DNA from: an uncultured Actinomycetes bacterium
GTDB lineage: Bacteria; Actinomycetota; Acidimicrobiia; Acidimicrobiales; RAAP-2
NCBI GenBank assembly: GCA_903875425.1
Contig: CAIQWC010000040.1
Span: 1-64,000, forward strand
DNA: 64,000 nucleotides
Direction of reading: 5' to 3'
In this document: one piece after another, positions 1-7,905 of the stretch
Layout of the letters: every line of letters begins with the position of its first letter
Numbering within the stretch: position 1 is the stretch's first letter
Notes under the pieces: model-generated
What the model was told of the DNA's origin: nothing
The model's input: the letters and a program-made list of their open reading frames with translations, nothing else
The model's database searches: none
Made by a program: the position numbers and the translations under genes

Positions 1-218
1 ATTACCCAGCGAGCCTCAACACCTTGAGGACCCATCGCCGTGGCACCTGACGGCACAGCGGTGCTCGTCGATGAACTTGCCGCCGATGCCGACGGTGCAC
101 CCTTGGGTCCTACGGCAAGCACAACAGCGACTACGGCAAGCACAACGAGGGCGAGAACGACCATGCTGCGGCGCAGCAACGCGCTTGTGGGTCGAGGTGC
201 TCGATGGCGTCCAGCCAC
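1..218 (-). CDS. membrane-anchored protein of unknown function, N-terminal part only
   Basis: The gene runs off the left edge of the window; only about 72 codons are visible. It starts with GTG at 218, with a clear AAGGAG ribosome binding site a few bases upstream. The visible protein has a short basic N-terminus (MAGRHRAPRPTS), then one strongly hydrophobic segment rich in V, A and L at about residues 20-36, then a Ser/Thr/Ala-rich linker. That is the layout of a signal anchor or secretory signal followed by an extracytoplasmic domain. No domain can be recognised in what is visible. A reading frame in another register across the same bases lacks this organisation and is not the gene. Confidence 0.6.
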   Translation of the reverse strand, partial: MAGRHRAPRPTSALLRRSMVVLALVVLAVVAVVLAVGPKGAPSASAASSSTSTAVPSGATAMGPQGVEARWV

Positions 219-319
219 GGGGTCTCCTTAAATCAGCGTTTGCGGCATAGAGATGCTTTGTGAAGAGTAGCCTGAGGTTTACGCGAGATGTTCTCGCCAG
301 GCCAAGGATTGGATCGCCG

Positions 320-1393
320 ATGACGATTGAACAGCAAGAGCGTGAGACGGACAAAGCGGGGTCTCTCAAGCCTGTTCTCGATATCTTGCCTGACTCAGTG
401 TATGACAACCCAACGTGGAAGGGCCTTTTCTACTTTGGGCGTGACCTTTTGGTGTACGGCTTGCTGCTGTGGGCTCTCGTGGAAGTTTCTAACTTCTTCG
501 CCGTCATTGGCATTGAAATCGTTATGGCTTTCGCCGTTTCTGCGCTCTTCATTGTTGGTCACGACTCAGCCCACGGCGCCTTGTTCAAGTCGAAGCGGCT
601 CAATTCGTTCATCGGTCACCTCGCCTTCCTGCCTTCCATGCACGTCTACGAAGGTTGGATCTTGGGCCACAACCGGGTTCACCACAACTACACCGTTCGT
701 CAAGGTTTTGACTTTGTATGGCACCCCAGTACTCCTCAAGAGTGGCAGGCCATGGGTACCTTTCAACGTCTCGTGCATCGATTCGAATGGTCTTGGGCTG
801 GCAGTGGTTTGTACTACTTAGAAAACGTGTGGCTGCGAAAGATGGCTGTTGGCCGTCCTCCGGCTCGGTGGGTCAAGGCAATACGTCGCGACCGTTTTAT
901 CGTTTTGGCTTGGTTCCTCGGCGCGACCGCCGTGGCTAGTTGGGTAGGCGTGATTCGTACCCACGCTGTGTTGGGGACGATCTGGATGGACCTGCGCCTG
1001 GTCGTACTGCCCTTTGTGGCTTTCTCATGGGTTATTGGTTGGGCCGTTCACGTCCACCACGTCGCTCCTGATATTCGGTGGTGGAAGAAGAACGAATGGA
1101 CCAAGTTCAAGGCCCAAATGGAGGGAACGACGGTTCTTCGCCTACCCAAGGGCTTTAATTTCTTCTTTCACTGGATCATGGTTCACGTTCCGCACCACGT
1201 TGATATGCGTGTTCCCATGTACAAGCTTGAAGAAGCTGCGGCAGCCATTGAAGCGGCGTTCCCCGGAACGGTCATCGATAAGAAGTACCGCATGACCGAC
1301 TTTGTGCGCTCGACGCGTCAATGCAAAATTTATGACTTCGACGCTGGTCGCTGGATGACCTACGCCGAAGCCAGCGCTATGACCGTTTCGTAG
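320..1393 (+). CDS. membrane fatty acid desaturase
   Basis: Integral membrane di-iron fatty acid desaturase, expected to insert a double bond in acyl chains of membrane lipids. Counting from the ATG at 320 (357 aa), the histidine clusters of the family are visible: HDSAH at residues 81-85, HNRVHH at 117-122 and HVPHH in the last third. Hydrophobic segments lie around residues 40-80 and 190-235. The second box has three residues between the first His and the HH pair. The in-frame GTG at 260 would add 20 residues; neither start has a convincing ribosome binding site, so the start is uncertain. The 3' end overlaps the end of the convergent tadA gene by 17 bases. Substrate position cannot be told from sequence. 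Confidence 0.85.
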   Translation: MTIEQQERETDKAGSLKPVLDILPDSVYDNPTWKGLFYFGRDLLVYGLLLWALVEVSNFFAVIGIEIVMAFAVSALFIVGHDSAHGALFKSKRLNSFIGHLAFLPSMHVYEGWILGHNRVHHNYTVRQGFDFVWHPSTPQEWQAMGTFQRLVHRFEWSWAGSGLYYLENVWLRKMAVGRPPARWVKAIRRDRFIVLAWFLGATAVASWVGVIRTHAVLGTIWMDLRLVVLPFVAFSWVIGWAVHVHHVAPDIRWWKKNEWTKFKAQMEGTTVLRLPKGFNFFFHWIMVHVPHHVDMRVPMYKLEEAAAAIEAAFPGTVIDKKYRMTDFVRSTRQCKIYDFDAGRWMTYAEASAMTVS

Positions 1394-1838
1394 CGAAGAA
1401 ATCTTTTAGCAAAGCACCACAGGCTTCAGCTTCGACACCAATGACGACGTCGACTTCGTGGTTGAGCCTCGGGTCGCTCAAGACGTTGTAGCGAGAACCG
1501 ACGGCTCCCGCCTTGAGATCGATGGCGCCGTAGATCAATCGGCCAAGGCGAGCATTCACCATGGCTCCAGCACACATCGTGCACGGTTCTAAGGTGACGA
1601 CGATGGTCACCTCATTGAGTCGCCACGTTCCGAGATGGACTGCGGCCTCTCTGAGCACGAGGAGTTCGGCGTGGGCACTTGGATCTTGACGACGCTCTCG
1701 CTCATTGCCGGCTACCGCGATGATCTCGCCCTGGTACAGAGCGACGGCGCCAACGGGTACATCGCCCCAGCCTGTGGCTTGGCGTGCAGCATCCATGGCC
1801 TGGCCCATGGCACTTAACTCGATGGCAGATATATCCAT
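1377..1838 (-). CDS. tadA: tRNA-specific adenosine deaminase TadA
   Basis: Converts adenosine 34 to inosine in tRNA-Arg(ACG), allowing wobble decoding. The 153-aa protein has the zinc-dependent deaminase signature: HAE with zinc ligand His56 and proton shuttle Glu58, and PCTMC with ligands Cys86 and Cys89. The start is the ATG at 1838. A longer in-frame reading would run back through the tRNA-Ser gene and is not credible. The ATG lies two bases after the encoded CCA of tRNA-Ser on the same strand, so there is no room for a ribosome binding site on a processed transcript. The stop overlaps the desaturase end. Confidence 0.93.
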   Translation of the reverse strand: MDISAIELSAMGQAMDAARQATGWGDVPVGAVALYQGEIIAVAGNERERRQDPSAHAELLVLREAAVHLGTWRLNEVTIVVTLEPCTMCAGAMVNARLGRLIYGAIDLKAGAVGSRYNVLSDPRLNHEVDVVIGVEAEACGALLKDFFATKRS

Positions 1839-1840
1839 AG

Positions 1841-1928
1841 TGGCGGAGGCGGTGGGATTTGAACCCACGGTGAGTTTCCCCACACACGATTTCCAATCGT
1901 GCCGATTCGGCCGCTCTCGCACGCCTCC
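1841..1928 (-). tRNA. tRNA-Ser (anticodon GGA)
   Basis: Reading the minus strand, a 7-bp acceptor stem GGAGGCG/CGCCTCC, a long variable arm typical of class II tRNA-Ser, a GTTCAAATC-type T loop and anticodon loop with GGA are all present. G is the discriminator and CCA is encoded at 1843-1841. It is directly followed by tadA. Confidence 0.95.
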
Positions 1929-1973
1929 AGGTGCCTAGGTCGTCCCGGGCAGGGTTCCAAGGTTACAGGTCCC

Positions 1974-2003
1974 TTGGCACCCCCCTGAGGTCTCGGCTAA
2001 TCT
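1974..2003 (+). promoter_or_regulatory. candidate promoter of the SRP RNA gene
   Basis: TTGGCA at 1974-1979 and TAATCT at 1998-2003 are separated by 18 bases and lie 27 bases before the first paired base of the SRP RNA. Called by resemblance to the -35/-10 consensus only. Confidence 0.45.
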
Positions 2004-2029
2004 CAAGGTCATTCGGCGCCCCTAGCGGT

Positions 2030-2124
2030 GGTCGGGTCCTGCGCAACGCCCACTCGTGAACCGAGTCAGGGTCGGAAGGCAGCAGCTCTCAGCGTCTTGG
2101 GTGTGTGCCGCAGTAAACCTGGCC
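2030..2124 (+). ncRNA. ffs: signal recognition particle RNA, small bacterial (4.5S) type
   Basis: The conserved apical domain is present as GTCAGGGTCGGAAGGCAGCAGC-like sequence around 2065-2085, including the GGAA loop and the AGCAG side bound by Ffh. The ends pair with each other as GGTCGGGT at 2030-2037 and ACCTGGCC at 2117-2124, with G-U wobbles. The position directly upstream of dnaX is common for actinobacterial ffs. The exact ends are inferred from pairing; transcription may begin near 2010. The rest of 1929-2203 contains only this RNA and promoter-like sequence. Confidence 0.9.
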
Positions 2125-2203
2125 ATCGCTATGGGCGTCGATTTGTTTCATTGATTTTGCTCAGGCCACCTCAGGGGATCCAACCCACCGGTAGCATCCA
2201 TGC

Positions 2204-3979
2204 ATGGCCGAGACCGATTCCCCGATGACTAGCGCTAACGATTCCTTTGTTTCGCTGTACCGTCGGTACCGCCCCGGGACCTTCCAAGAATTGCGTGGCC
2301 AAGATCATGTGGTGCGGGCACTACGGGGGGCGATACGCGATGGCCACGTGGGCCACGCCTATCTCTTTAGTGGTCCTCGAGGAACGGGCAAAACATCAAC
2401 GGCACGTATTCTGGCCAAGGCACTGAACTGCCTCGACCTCGCTGACGGCGAACCCTGCGGCGTGTGTGCAAGTTGCGTATCGATTACGCAGGGAAACTCC
2501 ATGGACGTCATCGAGCTCGACGCCGCATCGAATAACGGTGTCGAAGCGATGCGTGACTTAATCGGTCATGCGGCATTGGGATCGCCTGGCCGCCAAAAGG
2601 TATACATCGTCGACGAAGTACACATGCTCACATCCGGTGCTGAGAACGCGTTGTTAAAGACCTTGGAGGAGCCACCGTCACACGTCATCTTTGTACTCGC
2701 CACGACGGACCCACAAAAAGTTGCACCAACGATTCGAAGCCGTACGCAGCATCTTGAATTTCGGCTCCTCAGTGGTGACGTTCTCGAAGGCTTACTGCAA
2801 GACGTCAAGACAGCCGCGGGATTGGCCGTCGATGACACGGCTCTTGGTATGGCGGTTCGGCGAGGTCATGGGTCAGCTCGGGATGCCTTAAGTGCCCTCG
2901 ATCAGGTCATCGCTTCGGGAGATTCAGGTGAGATCCGTCCTGGTCTTGGAGACGTGATCGAAGGCATCGTCGATGAAGACGCCGCTCACTGTTTGGTTGC
3001 CATCGTCGAGCTCTACGAAGCGGGATGGACACCAGCTCAGTTGGCCGTTGATCTCGCTGATGATTTACGACAGGCATTCTTATTGAGTATCGAGCCTCGC
3101 TTGGCTGAGGTTGTTGGCGCTGATCGTGATCGATTAATCGACCAGGTAACGCGCTTGGGGCGGCCCCGTGCGGTCAGAGCGCTCGAGCTCATCGGTCGAG
3201 CTCAAATTGACATGCGTGATGCTCCTGATCCTCAAATTATTCTGGAGGTCGCGATCTTGCGCGCAGCGCGCAGCGATCTTGACGTTGATGTCGCCTCGCT
3301 TGCCGAACGTATTACTCGTCTCGAGCGTCGCCTCTCCGAGCTGGGTCAGGCTCCTAGTGCTACCCCTGCGAAGTCAGTAGCCGAGGTTCGCCATCGTCAA
3401 GCCGAGTCAGGGAAGGGCCCAGGTACCTACCAATCGCCGAGAGCCAAGACCCAGGCGGTGACGAAGCAGCCACTGCCGAATTCAGCGGTCGCCGAAACCC
3501 CACAAGAAGCTCAGATAGTGGAGAACACGACCGCGCCTCCCGTCGAAACACCGACCGTTGGGTCACGTGAGATCAGTAAACAAGAATTCAGTGCTTCGTG
3601 GGAGGCCATTATCGGACAACTCGCATCGGGGCTAGATCGCGCGATGTACAAGTCTGGCGTCATTGTGGGCGTTGACAATGGCGTGGTGCGTATTGGTGTG
3701 AGCACCGAGACTCATAAGAGCAAGTGTTTGGCGAGCCGTGATCTGGTTGAGGCAGCCATTGTTAGCGTGCTTGGCGCGTCCTTACGCGTCGAGATCGAAG
3801 TTACCGCCGCCAAACCTGCGCGTTCAAAATCCCAAACACCCAAGACTCCAGTTGACGAGCCAGTGGAAGAAGCGATCGATCTTGATGATCTCGTAGAGGC
3901 TCCTACGAGTGCGAAAGAAACGATTGCTGAGAATCGACTCCTTGAGGCCTTCCCTGGCGCTACGCAAGAGGATGCGTAA
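2204..3979 (+). CDS. dnaX: DNA polymerase III subunit gamma/tau
   Basis: Clamp-loader ATPase of the replicative polymerase. The 591-aa protein has Walker A GPRGTGKT at about residues 57-64, a four-cysteine zinc module at Cys76, 85, 88 and 91, Walker B DEVH near 137-140, and the sensor region around LATTDPQKV. A proline/alanine-rich low-complexity stretch follows the collar domain (about residues 385-450), before a C-terminal tau-like part. The ATG at 2204 is preferred because a TAGCAT hexamer ends six bases upstream and no Shine-Dalgarno is seen; ATG 2225 is the alternative. The stop codon directly abuts recR. The usual ybaB gene is not between dnaX and recR. Confidence 0.95.
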   Translation: MAETDSPMTSANDSFVSLYRRYRPGTFQELRGQDHVVRALRGAIRDGHVGHAYLFSGPRGTGKTSTARILAKALNCLDLADGEPCGVCASCVSITQGNSMDVIELDAASNNGVEAMRDLIGHAALGSPGRQKVYIVDEVHMLTSGAENALLKTLEEPPSHVIFVLATTDPQKVAPTIRSRTQHLEFRLLSGDVLEGLLQDVKTAAGLAVDDTALGMAVRRGHGSARDALSALDQVIASGDSGEIRPGLGDVIEGIVDEDAAHCLVAIVELYEAGWTPAQLAVDLADDLRQAFLLSIEPRLAEVVGADRDRLIDQVTRLGRPRAVRALELIGRAQIDMRDAPDPQIILEVAILRAARSDLDVDVASLAERITRLERRLSELGQAPSATPAKSVAEVRHRQAESGKGPGTYQSPRAKTQAVTKQPLPNSAVAETPQEAQIVENTTAPPVETPTVGSREISKQEFSASWEAIIGQLASGLDRAMYKSGVIVGVDNGVVRIGVSTETHKSKCLASRDLVEAAIVSVLGASLRVEIEVTAAKPARSKSQTPKTPVDEPVEEAIDLDDLVEAPTSAKETIAENRLLEAFPGATQEDA

Positions 3980-4585
3980 ATGTACACACCGAGTTTGCGA
4001 AGGCTCATCGATGAGTTAGGGCGTATGCCTGGCGTGGGTCCGAAGTCTGCGCAACGCGTCGCGTTTTACATTTTGCGCGAACCCGACGAAGATGCTCGTC
4101 GTCTTGCCGACGCCATCATCGAGGTGAAGGAGAAAACGGCCCTCTGCGAGATTTGCTTCAATATTGCAGAGACGGGATCACTGTGTCCTATCTGTGCAGA
4201 TGTACGACGCCAACTCGATGCACTGTGTGTGGTGGAGGATCCTCGCGACGTCGTTGCTATGGAACGCGCTGCTGCTTTCCATGGTCGCTACCATGTCCTC
4301 CACGGTGCTCTCAATCCCTTAGAAGGCATTGGTCCTGAAAACTTGAGAATCCACGAATTACTGGCACGAATTGATGCCGAGGGTATCCAAGAAGTGATTG
4401 TGTGTACCAACCCCAACTTAGAAGGCGAAGCCACGGGTATGTACCTCGCTCGACTCCTTGGCCCCCTAGGAGTGAAGGTGACGAGAATCGCGAGTGGCCT
4501 TCCCGTTGGCGGTGACTTGGAATATGCAGATGAGTTGACGCTGGGTCGAGCATTCGAGGGACGCCAGCAGATTTCTGCGAACTAA
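3980..4585 (+). CDS. recR: recombination mediator RecR
   Basis: Works with RecO (and RecF) to load RecA on gapped DNA. The 201-aa protein is of normal length and has the helix-hairpin-helix around [11 protein letters not shown], the C4 zinc finger with Cys56, 59, 69 and 72, and a Toprim domain from about residue 80, ending with the conserved [12 protein letters not shown] segment. The ATG follows the dnaX stop with no spacer, so the two genes are translationally coupled. It ends four bases from the end of convergent uppP. Confidence 0.96.
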   Translation: MYTPSLRRLIDELGRMPGVGPKSAQRVAFYILREPDEDARRLADAIIEVKEKTALCEICFNIAETGSLCPICADVRRQLDALCVVEDPRDVVAMERAAAFHGRYHVLHGALNPLEGIGPENLRIHELLARIDAEGIQEVIVCTNPNLEGEATGMYLARLLGPLGVKVTRIASGLPVGGDLEYADELTLGRAFEGRQQISAN

Positions 4586-4589
4586 GCGC

Positions 4590-5480
4590 TCAGCCGAAGC
4601 GAATGACGCCGAGCGTTCCGAGTGCAAAGCAATAGAGGGCAAAGGGCCACAGGTTCCGGGTCTCGAACCAGCGGACGAGGAACTTGACTGACAAAAACGC
4701 AGCGACGCCAGCAAATATGGAACCCACAAGGCACTGCATACGCACACCGGCACCGTTAGGGCCAAGTAAGTCCGGAATCTTATAAAGCCCAGCGAGCAAA
4801 ATGACGGGCGTCGCGAGCAAGAAACTGAACTGAGCGGCATCCTCGTGGTCAAGGCCTGAGCTGATACCCGCCACCATGGTGACGCCCGAACGGCTTATGC
4901 CTGCAAAGAGGGCCAAAATTTGAGCACTGCCAATAGCCACGCCACGCGTGAGGGGAAGATCAGCGAGGCGTTTGAATCCACCATCGACACGGCCTCGCCT
5001 ATGACGGTGCTTCGCTTTGGCGGCTTGGCTTAGAGAACGGCGACGAAGAAGTTCGCCGCCAGCGAGGATGAAGCCATTGATAATGAGGAAGATTGCGGCA
5101 GAAAGCGGCTTAGCAAACTGCACACGAAGTTTGTGCTCGAAGATAAGGCCTACGAGGCCGACCGGTATCGTGCCGACAATAATCAGCCACGCCAAACGCT
5201 CCATCGGCGTTTTTATTTGTCGATCACGTACCGACGTAATCAGACCGCCCGTGAGCCGCCCCCATATTCGGCGGTAGTACACAAGTAAGGCAACAGCAGT
5301 ACCGAGGTGCAAACCTACGAGAAAGGCCAGGAAAAACGACTCAGACTTAGTTTGAGAACCGACGAGGTTGTTCCACCCCAAGAGTGCCGGAATTAAGACA
5401 CCGTGCCCGAGGCTCGATACGGGAAAAAGTTCGGTTATCCCTTGCAAGATTCCCATCACGATTGCCTGGAGATAACTCAC
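4590..5480 (-). CDS. uppP: undecaprenyl-diphosphatase UppP (BacA family)
   Basis: Polytopic membrane enzyme that dephosphorylates undecaprenyl pyrophosphate to recycle the lipid carrier of cell wall synthesis; its activity also gives bacitracin tolerance. The 296-aa protein shows QGITE at residues 13-17, followed by the PVSSLGH segment, and the arginine-containing AGISRSGVT at 193-201. In most relatives the second motif starts with PG; here the proline is replaced by alanine. A basic cytoplasmic loop lies at about 145-172. Starts with GTG at 5480 behind AAGGTGAG. Confidence 0.92.
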   Translation of the reverse strand: MSYLQAIVMGILQGITELFPVSSLGHGVLIPALLGWNNLVGSQTKSESFFLAFLVGLHLGTAVALLVYYRRIWGRLTGGLITSVRDRQIKTPMERLAWLIIVGTIPVGLVGLIFEHKLRVQFAKPLSAAIFLIINGFILAGGELLRRRSLSQAAKAKHRHRRGRVDGGFKRLADLPLTRGVAIGSAQILALFAGISRSGVTMVAGISSGLDHEDAAQFSFLLATPVILLAGLYKIPDLLGPNGAGVRMQCLVGSIFAGVAAFLSVKFLVRWFETRNLWPFALYCFALGTLGVIRFG

Positions 5481-5576
5481 CGCTCACCTTATGCTTCCCC
5501 CGCCAACACCGGCAGTAAGGAGATGTTAGAACCTTGACTCTCCCGTCCATTGCATCCTTAGGGAATACTGAGAGCC

Positions 5577-6068
5577 GTGGCACGGTACCTTTGGCTTATG
5601 CGGCATGCGAAAGCAGCGCCCCTCGTTCCTGGCCAGCGTGACTTTGATCGTCCTCTCACGGACCGGGGCCTGACTCAAGCAGGATGGATCGCCTCGTATA
5701 TTGCTGAGCTCAGGCATGAGACGCCACCTTCGTGGGTTCTTCACTCGTCGGCACGTCGTACTACCCAAACCGCCGAAATCACCTTTCCGGATGCCTGCTT
5801 AATTCCCGATAGAGGACTTTATGAAGCTGATATTGATGCGTGCGTGGCCACCTTGCAAGAGCAGGCCGCTGACCATGACGTGGTAGCACTAGTTGGTCAC
5901 AATCCCACCGTGCACGCCCTGGCAGCATGGCTCAGCGGAGATATAGCACTTGCGAGCGCTGCCTTCCCACCGTCGACGCTATGCGTGCTGAGAACAGACC
6001 GTGCTTCGTGGTCTGCCTTAGGCGCAGCGAGTGCTCAACGTATCTCCCTACAAACTGCTCCGCGTTAA
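5577..6068 (+). CDS. SixA-type phosphohistidine phosphatase (histidine phosphatase superfamily)
   Basis: The 163-aa protein carries the RHAK form of the catalytic RHG motif, with the nucleophile His10, then FDRPLTDRG and SSARRTTQTA typical of SixA, and a late GHNPTV motif with the second catalytic histidine. SixA removes phosphate from phosphohistidine in phosphorelay proteins; the true target here is unknown. GTG start at 5577, with a short leader. Diverges from uppP and converges on the thiolase gene. Confidence 0.85.
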   Translation: MARYLWLMRHAKAAPLVPGQRDFDRPLTDRGLTQAGWIASYIAELRHETPPSWVLHSSARRTTQTAEITFPDACLIPDRGLYEADIDACVATLQEQAADHDVVALVGHNPTVHALAAWLSGDIALASAAFPPSTLCVLRTDRASWSALGAASAQRISLQTAPR

Positions 6069-6086
6069 CGCTATAGCCGCCAGGTT

Positions 6087-7271
6087 TTAGAGACTACGGA
6101 AGATGGCTGCGTCGCCTTGGCCACCGCCACCGCAGAGACCAACACCAGCGATGCCGCCACCACGGTTCTTGAGTTCATAGAGCGCACTGAGGGCAATACG
6201 GTTGCCCGAAGCGCCGAGAGGGTGACCGAGCGCAATAGCGCCGCCGTTCACGTTGACCTTCGATTGATCAAGGCCCAAGTCATCGATGGACGCCAAGCCA
6301 ACGGTGGCGAAAGCTTCATTAATTTCAATGACGTCAAGGTCGCTTGGGCTCAGCCCAGCGCGAGCGCAGGCGGCCGCAATGGCTCGTGAGGGTTGGGTGA
6401 GCAGCGAAGGAGATCCCGGACCGGCTACTTGGCCATAACCGATGAGTTCGCCAAGTGGCTCGAGACCGAGTTCAGCAGCTTTGGCTTTGGACATCATGAC
6501 TACTGCGGAGGCGCCATCTGAAATCTGTGAAGCGTTCCCCGCTGTGATGCTGCCATCTTTGCGAAAGGCTGGCCGCAGACTCGAGAGCGACTCAAAGGTT
6601 GATTCGATGCGTACTCCTTCGTCAGTATCGACGATGGTTGGGTCACCTTTTCGCTGAGGAATACTCACAGGAGCGATTTCTTGAGCGAATCGACCAGACG
6701 CGATAGCAGCAGCGGCTTTCGCGTGGCTTGCTGCGGCCATGGTGTCTTGACGCTCACGGGTGATGCCAGCGTCTTGGTTGTACTTCTCGGTGGCTTCCCC
6801 CATACCAAGTACATCAATGCTGCAGGTGAGGCCGTCGTACATCAGGGCGTCGACGAGGGGAGCGTCGCCGAGACGGTATCCATGACGCGCGCCAAGAAGC
6901 ATGTGAGGCGCTTGGCTCATGGATTCCATGCCACCGGCGATGATGATGTCGGCGTCGCCGGCATTAATCATGAGATCGGCCAAGTAGATGGTGTTTAAGC
7001 CCGAGAGGCAAACTTTGTTAATGGTGTTTGCTGGGGTGGATAACCCAATACCCGCGCGAATCGCTGCTTGGCGAGCGGTCATATGTTGGGTACCAGCTTG
7101 AAGGACATGTCCCATCAAGACATGATCAACCTGCTCGGGCCCGATGCCGGCGCGCCGAAGCGCTTCGGCGATCGCGACACCGCCAAGGTCAACGGCCTTG
7201 AGCGACGAGAGTGCACCTGACAACTTCCCAATTGGAGTTCGGGCTCCGGCGACGATGACAGTTCCAGCCAT
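6087..7271 (-). CDS. acetyl-CoA C-acetyltransferase (thiolase)
   Basis: Condenses two acetyl-CoA to acetoacetyl-CoA or runs in reverse in degradation. The 394-aa length and all thiolase motifs fit: nucleophile Cys88 in NKVCLSG, NEAFA, GGAIALGHPLGASG with His350, and CGGGGQGD with Cys380. The ATG has an AGGAGAG ribosome binding site. It is divergent from the epimerase gene and sits in a block of acyl-CoA genes. Biosynthetic (atoB/phaA-like) use is likelier than beta-oxidation because no fadB/fadE neighbours are seen, but this is inference. Confidence 0.9.
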   Translation of the reverse strand: MAGTVIVAGARTPIGKLSGALSSLKAVDLGGVAIAEALRRAGIGPEQVDHVLMGHVLQAGTQHMTARQAAIRAGIGLSTPANTINKVCLSGLNTIYLADLMINAGDADIIIAGGMESMSQAPHMLLGARHGYRLGDAPLVDALMYDGLTCSIDVLGMGEATEKYNQDAGITRERQDTMAAASHAKAAAAIASGRFAQEIAPVSIPQRKGDPTIVDTDEGVRIESTFESLSSLRPAFRKDGSITAGNASQISDGASAVVMMSKAKAAELGLEPLGELIGYGQVAGPGSPSLLTQPSRAIAAACARAGLSPSDLDVIEINEAFATVGLASIDDLGLDQSKVNVNGGAIALGHPLGASGNRIALSALYELKNRGGGIAGVGLCGGGGQGDAAIFRSL

Positions 7272-7416
7272 AGGACTCTCCTCTTCTGATGGCCAGCGCC
7301 TGCCGGCTACCTAAATCTACTGTGAAGGTGCCGTGGTTTCCATTTTGAAGGCCTAGGGGGAGCGATACGCTTACCTCTGAGCATGGTGGGGTACCAGGCC
7401 AAAGGAGAGCAACGCT

Positions 7417-7827
7417 ATGAGCAAGGATCTGCTTACAGAAATCGATCACGTCGCTATCGCGGTTCATGACCTCGAGGTGGCGATTACGTGGTACCAAGAG
7501 GCCTTTGGCGCGACGGTAGACCACCGCGAACGGGTCGAGTCTGACGGCGTTGAAGAGGCTCTCTTAAAGGTTGCTGATTCCTATATCCAGCTGCTTACCC
7601 CTACGAACGACACCTCCCCGGTGGCGAAGTACCTCGCCACGAAGGGCGAGGGGCTTCACCACATTGGCTATCGCGTGGCGAACTGTGCGGAAGCACTTGA
7701 ATCAATCAAGGCCATGGGGGGCCGCGTTATCGATGAAGTACCGCGCCCAGGGTCGCGTGGCACCACCGTTGCCTTCGTGCACCCCAAGACTTCGTTCTCA
7801 ACGCTCATTGAGTTAGTGCAGGAGTAA
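7417..7827 (+). CDS. mce: methylmalonyl-CoA / ethylmalonyl-CoA epimerase
   Basis: Interconverts the R and S forms of methylmalonyl-CoA (and in some organisms ethylmalonyl-CoA). The 136-aa glyoxalase-fold protein keeps the metal ligands expected for the family: His11 in IDHVAIAV, Gln58 in SYIQLL, a His in LHHIGYRV (81-82) and Glu132 near the C-terminus. It has an AAAGGAGAG ribosome binding site. It is followed by the carboxylase beta subunit gene on the same strand. Confidence 0.92.
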   Translation: MSKDLLTEIDHVAIAVHDLEVAITWYQEAFGATVDHRERVESDGVEEALLKVADSYIQLLTPTNDTSPVAKYLATKGEGLHHIGYRVANCAEALESIKAMGGRVIDEVPRPGSRGTTVAFVHPKTSFSTLIELVQE

Positions 7828-7905
7828 TCAAGCGCTTTTGCCAAGTGACCGCGGGTCACTTACCCCACACGGAGAGACCATGGCGAAGGGCTAGCGTGGA
7901 GGGTC

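Noticed and set aside
16-408. 130-residue reading frame on the minus strand at the left edge
   Set aside because: It lies in a different register from the real N-terminal sequence starting at GTG 218, which has a ribosome binding site and a membrane segment; the composition is Arg/Cys-rich shadow coding.
1839-1922. N-terminal extension of TadA
   Set aside because: The extension is translation of the tRNA-Ser gene.
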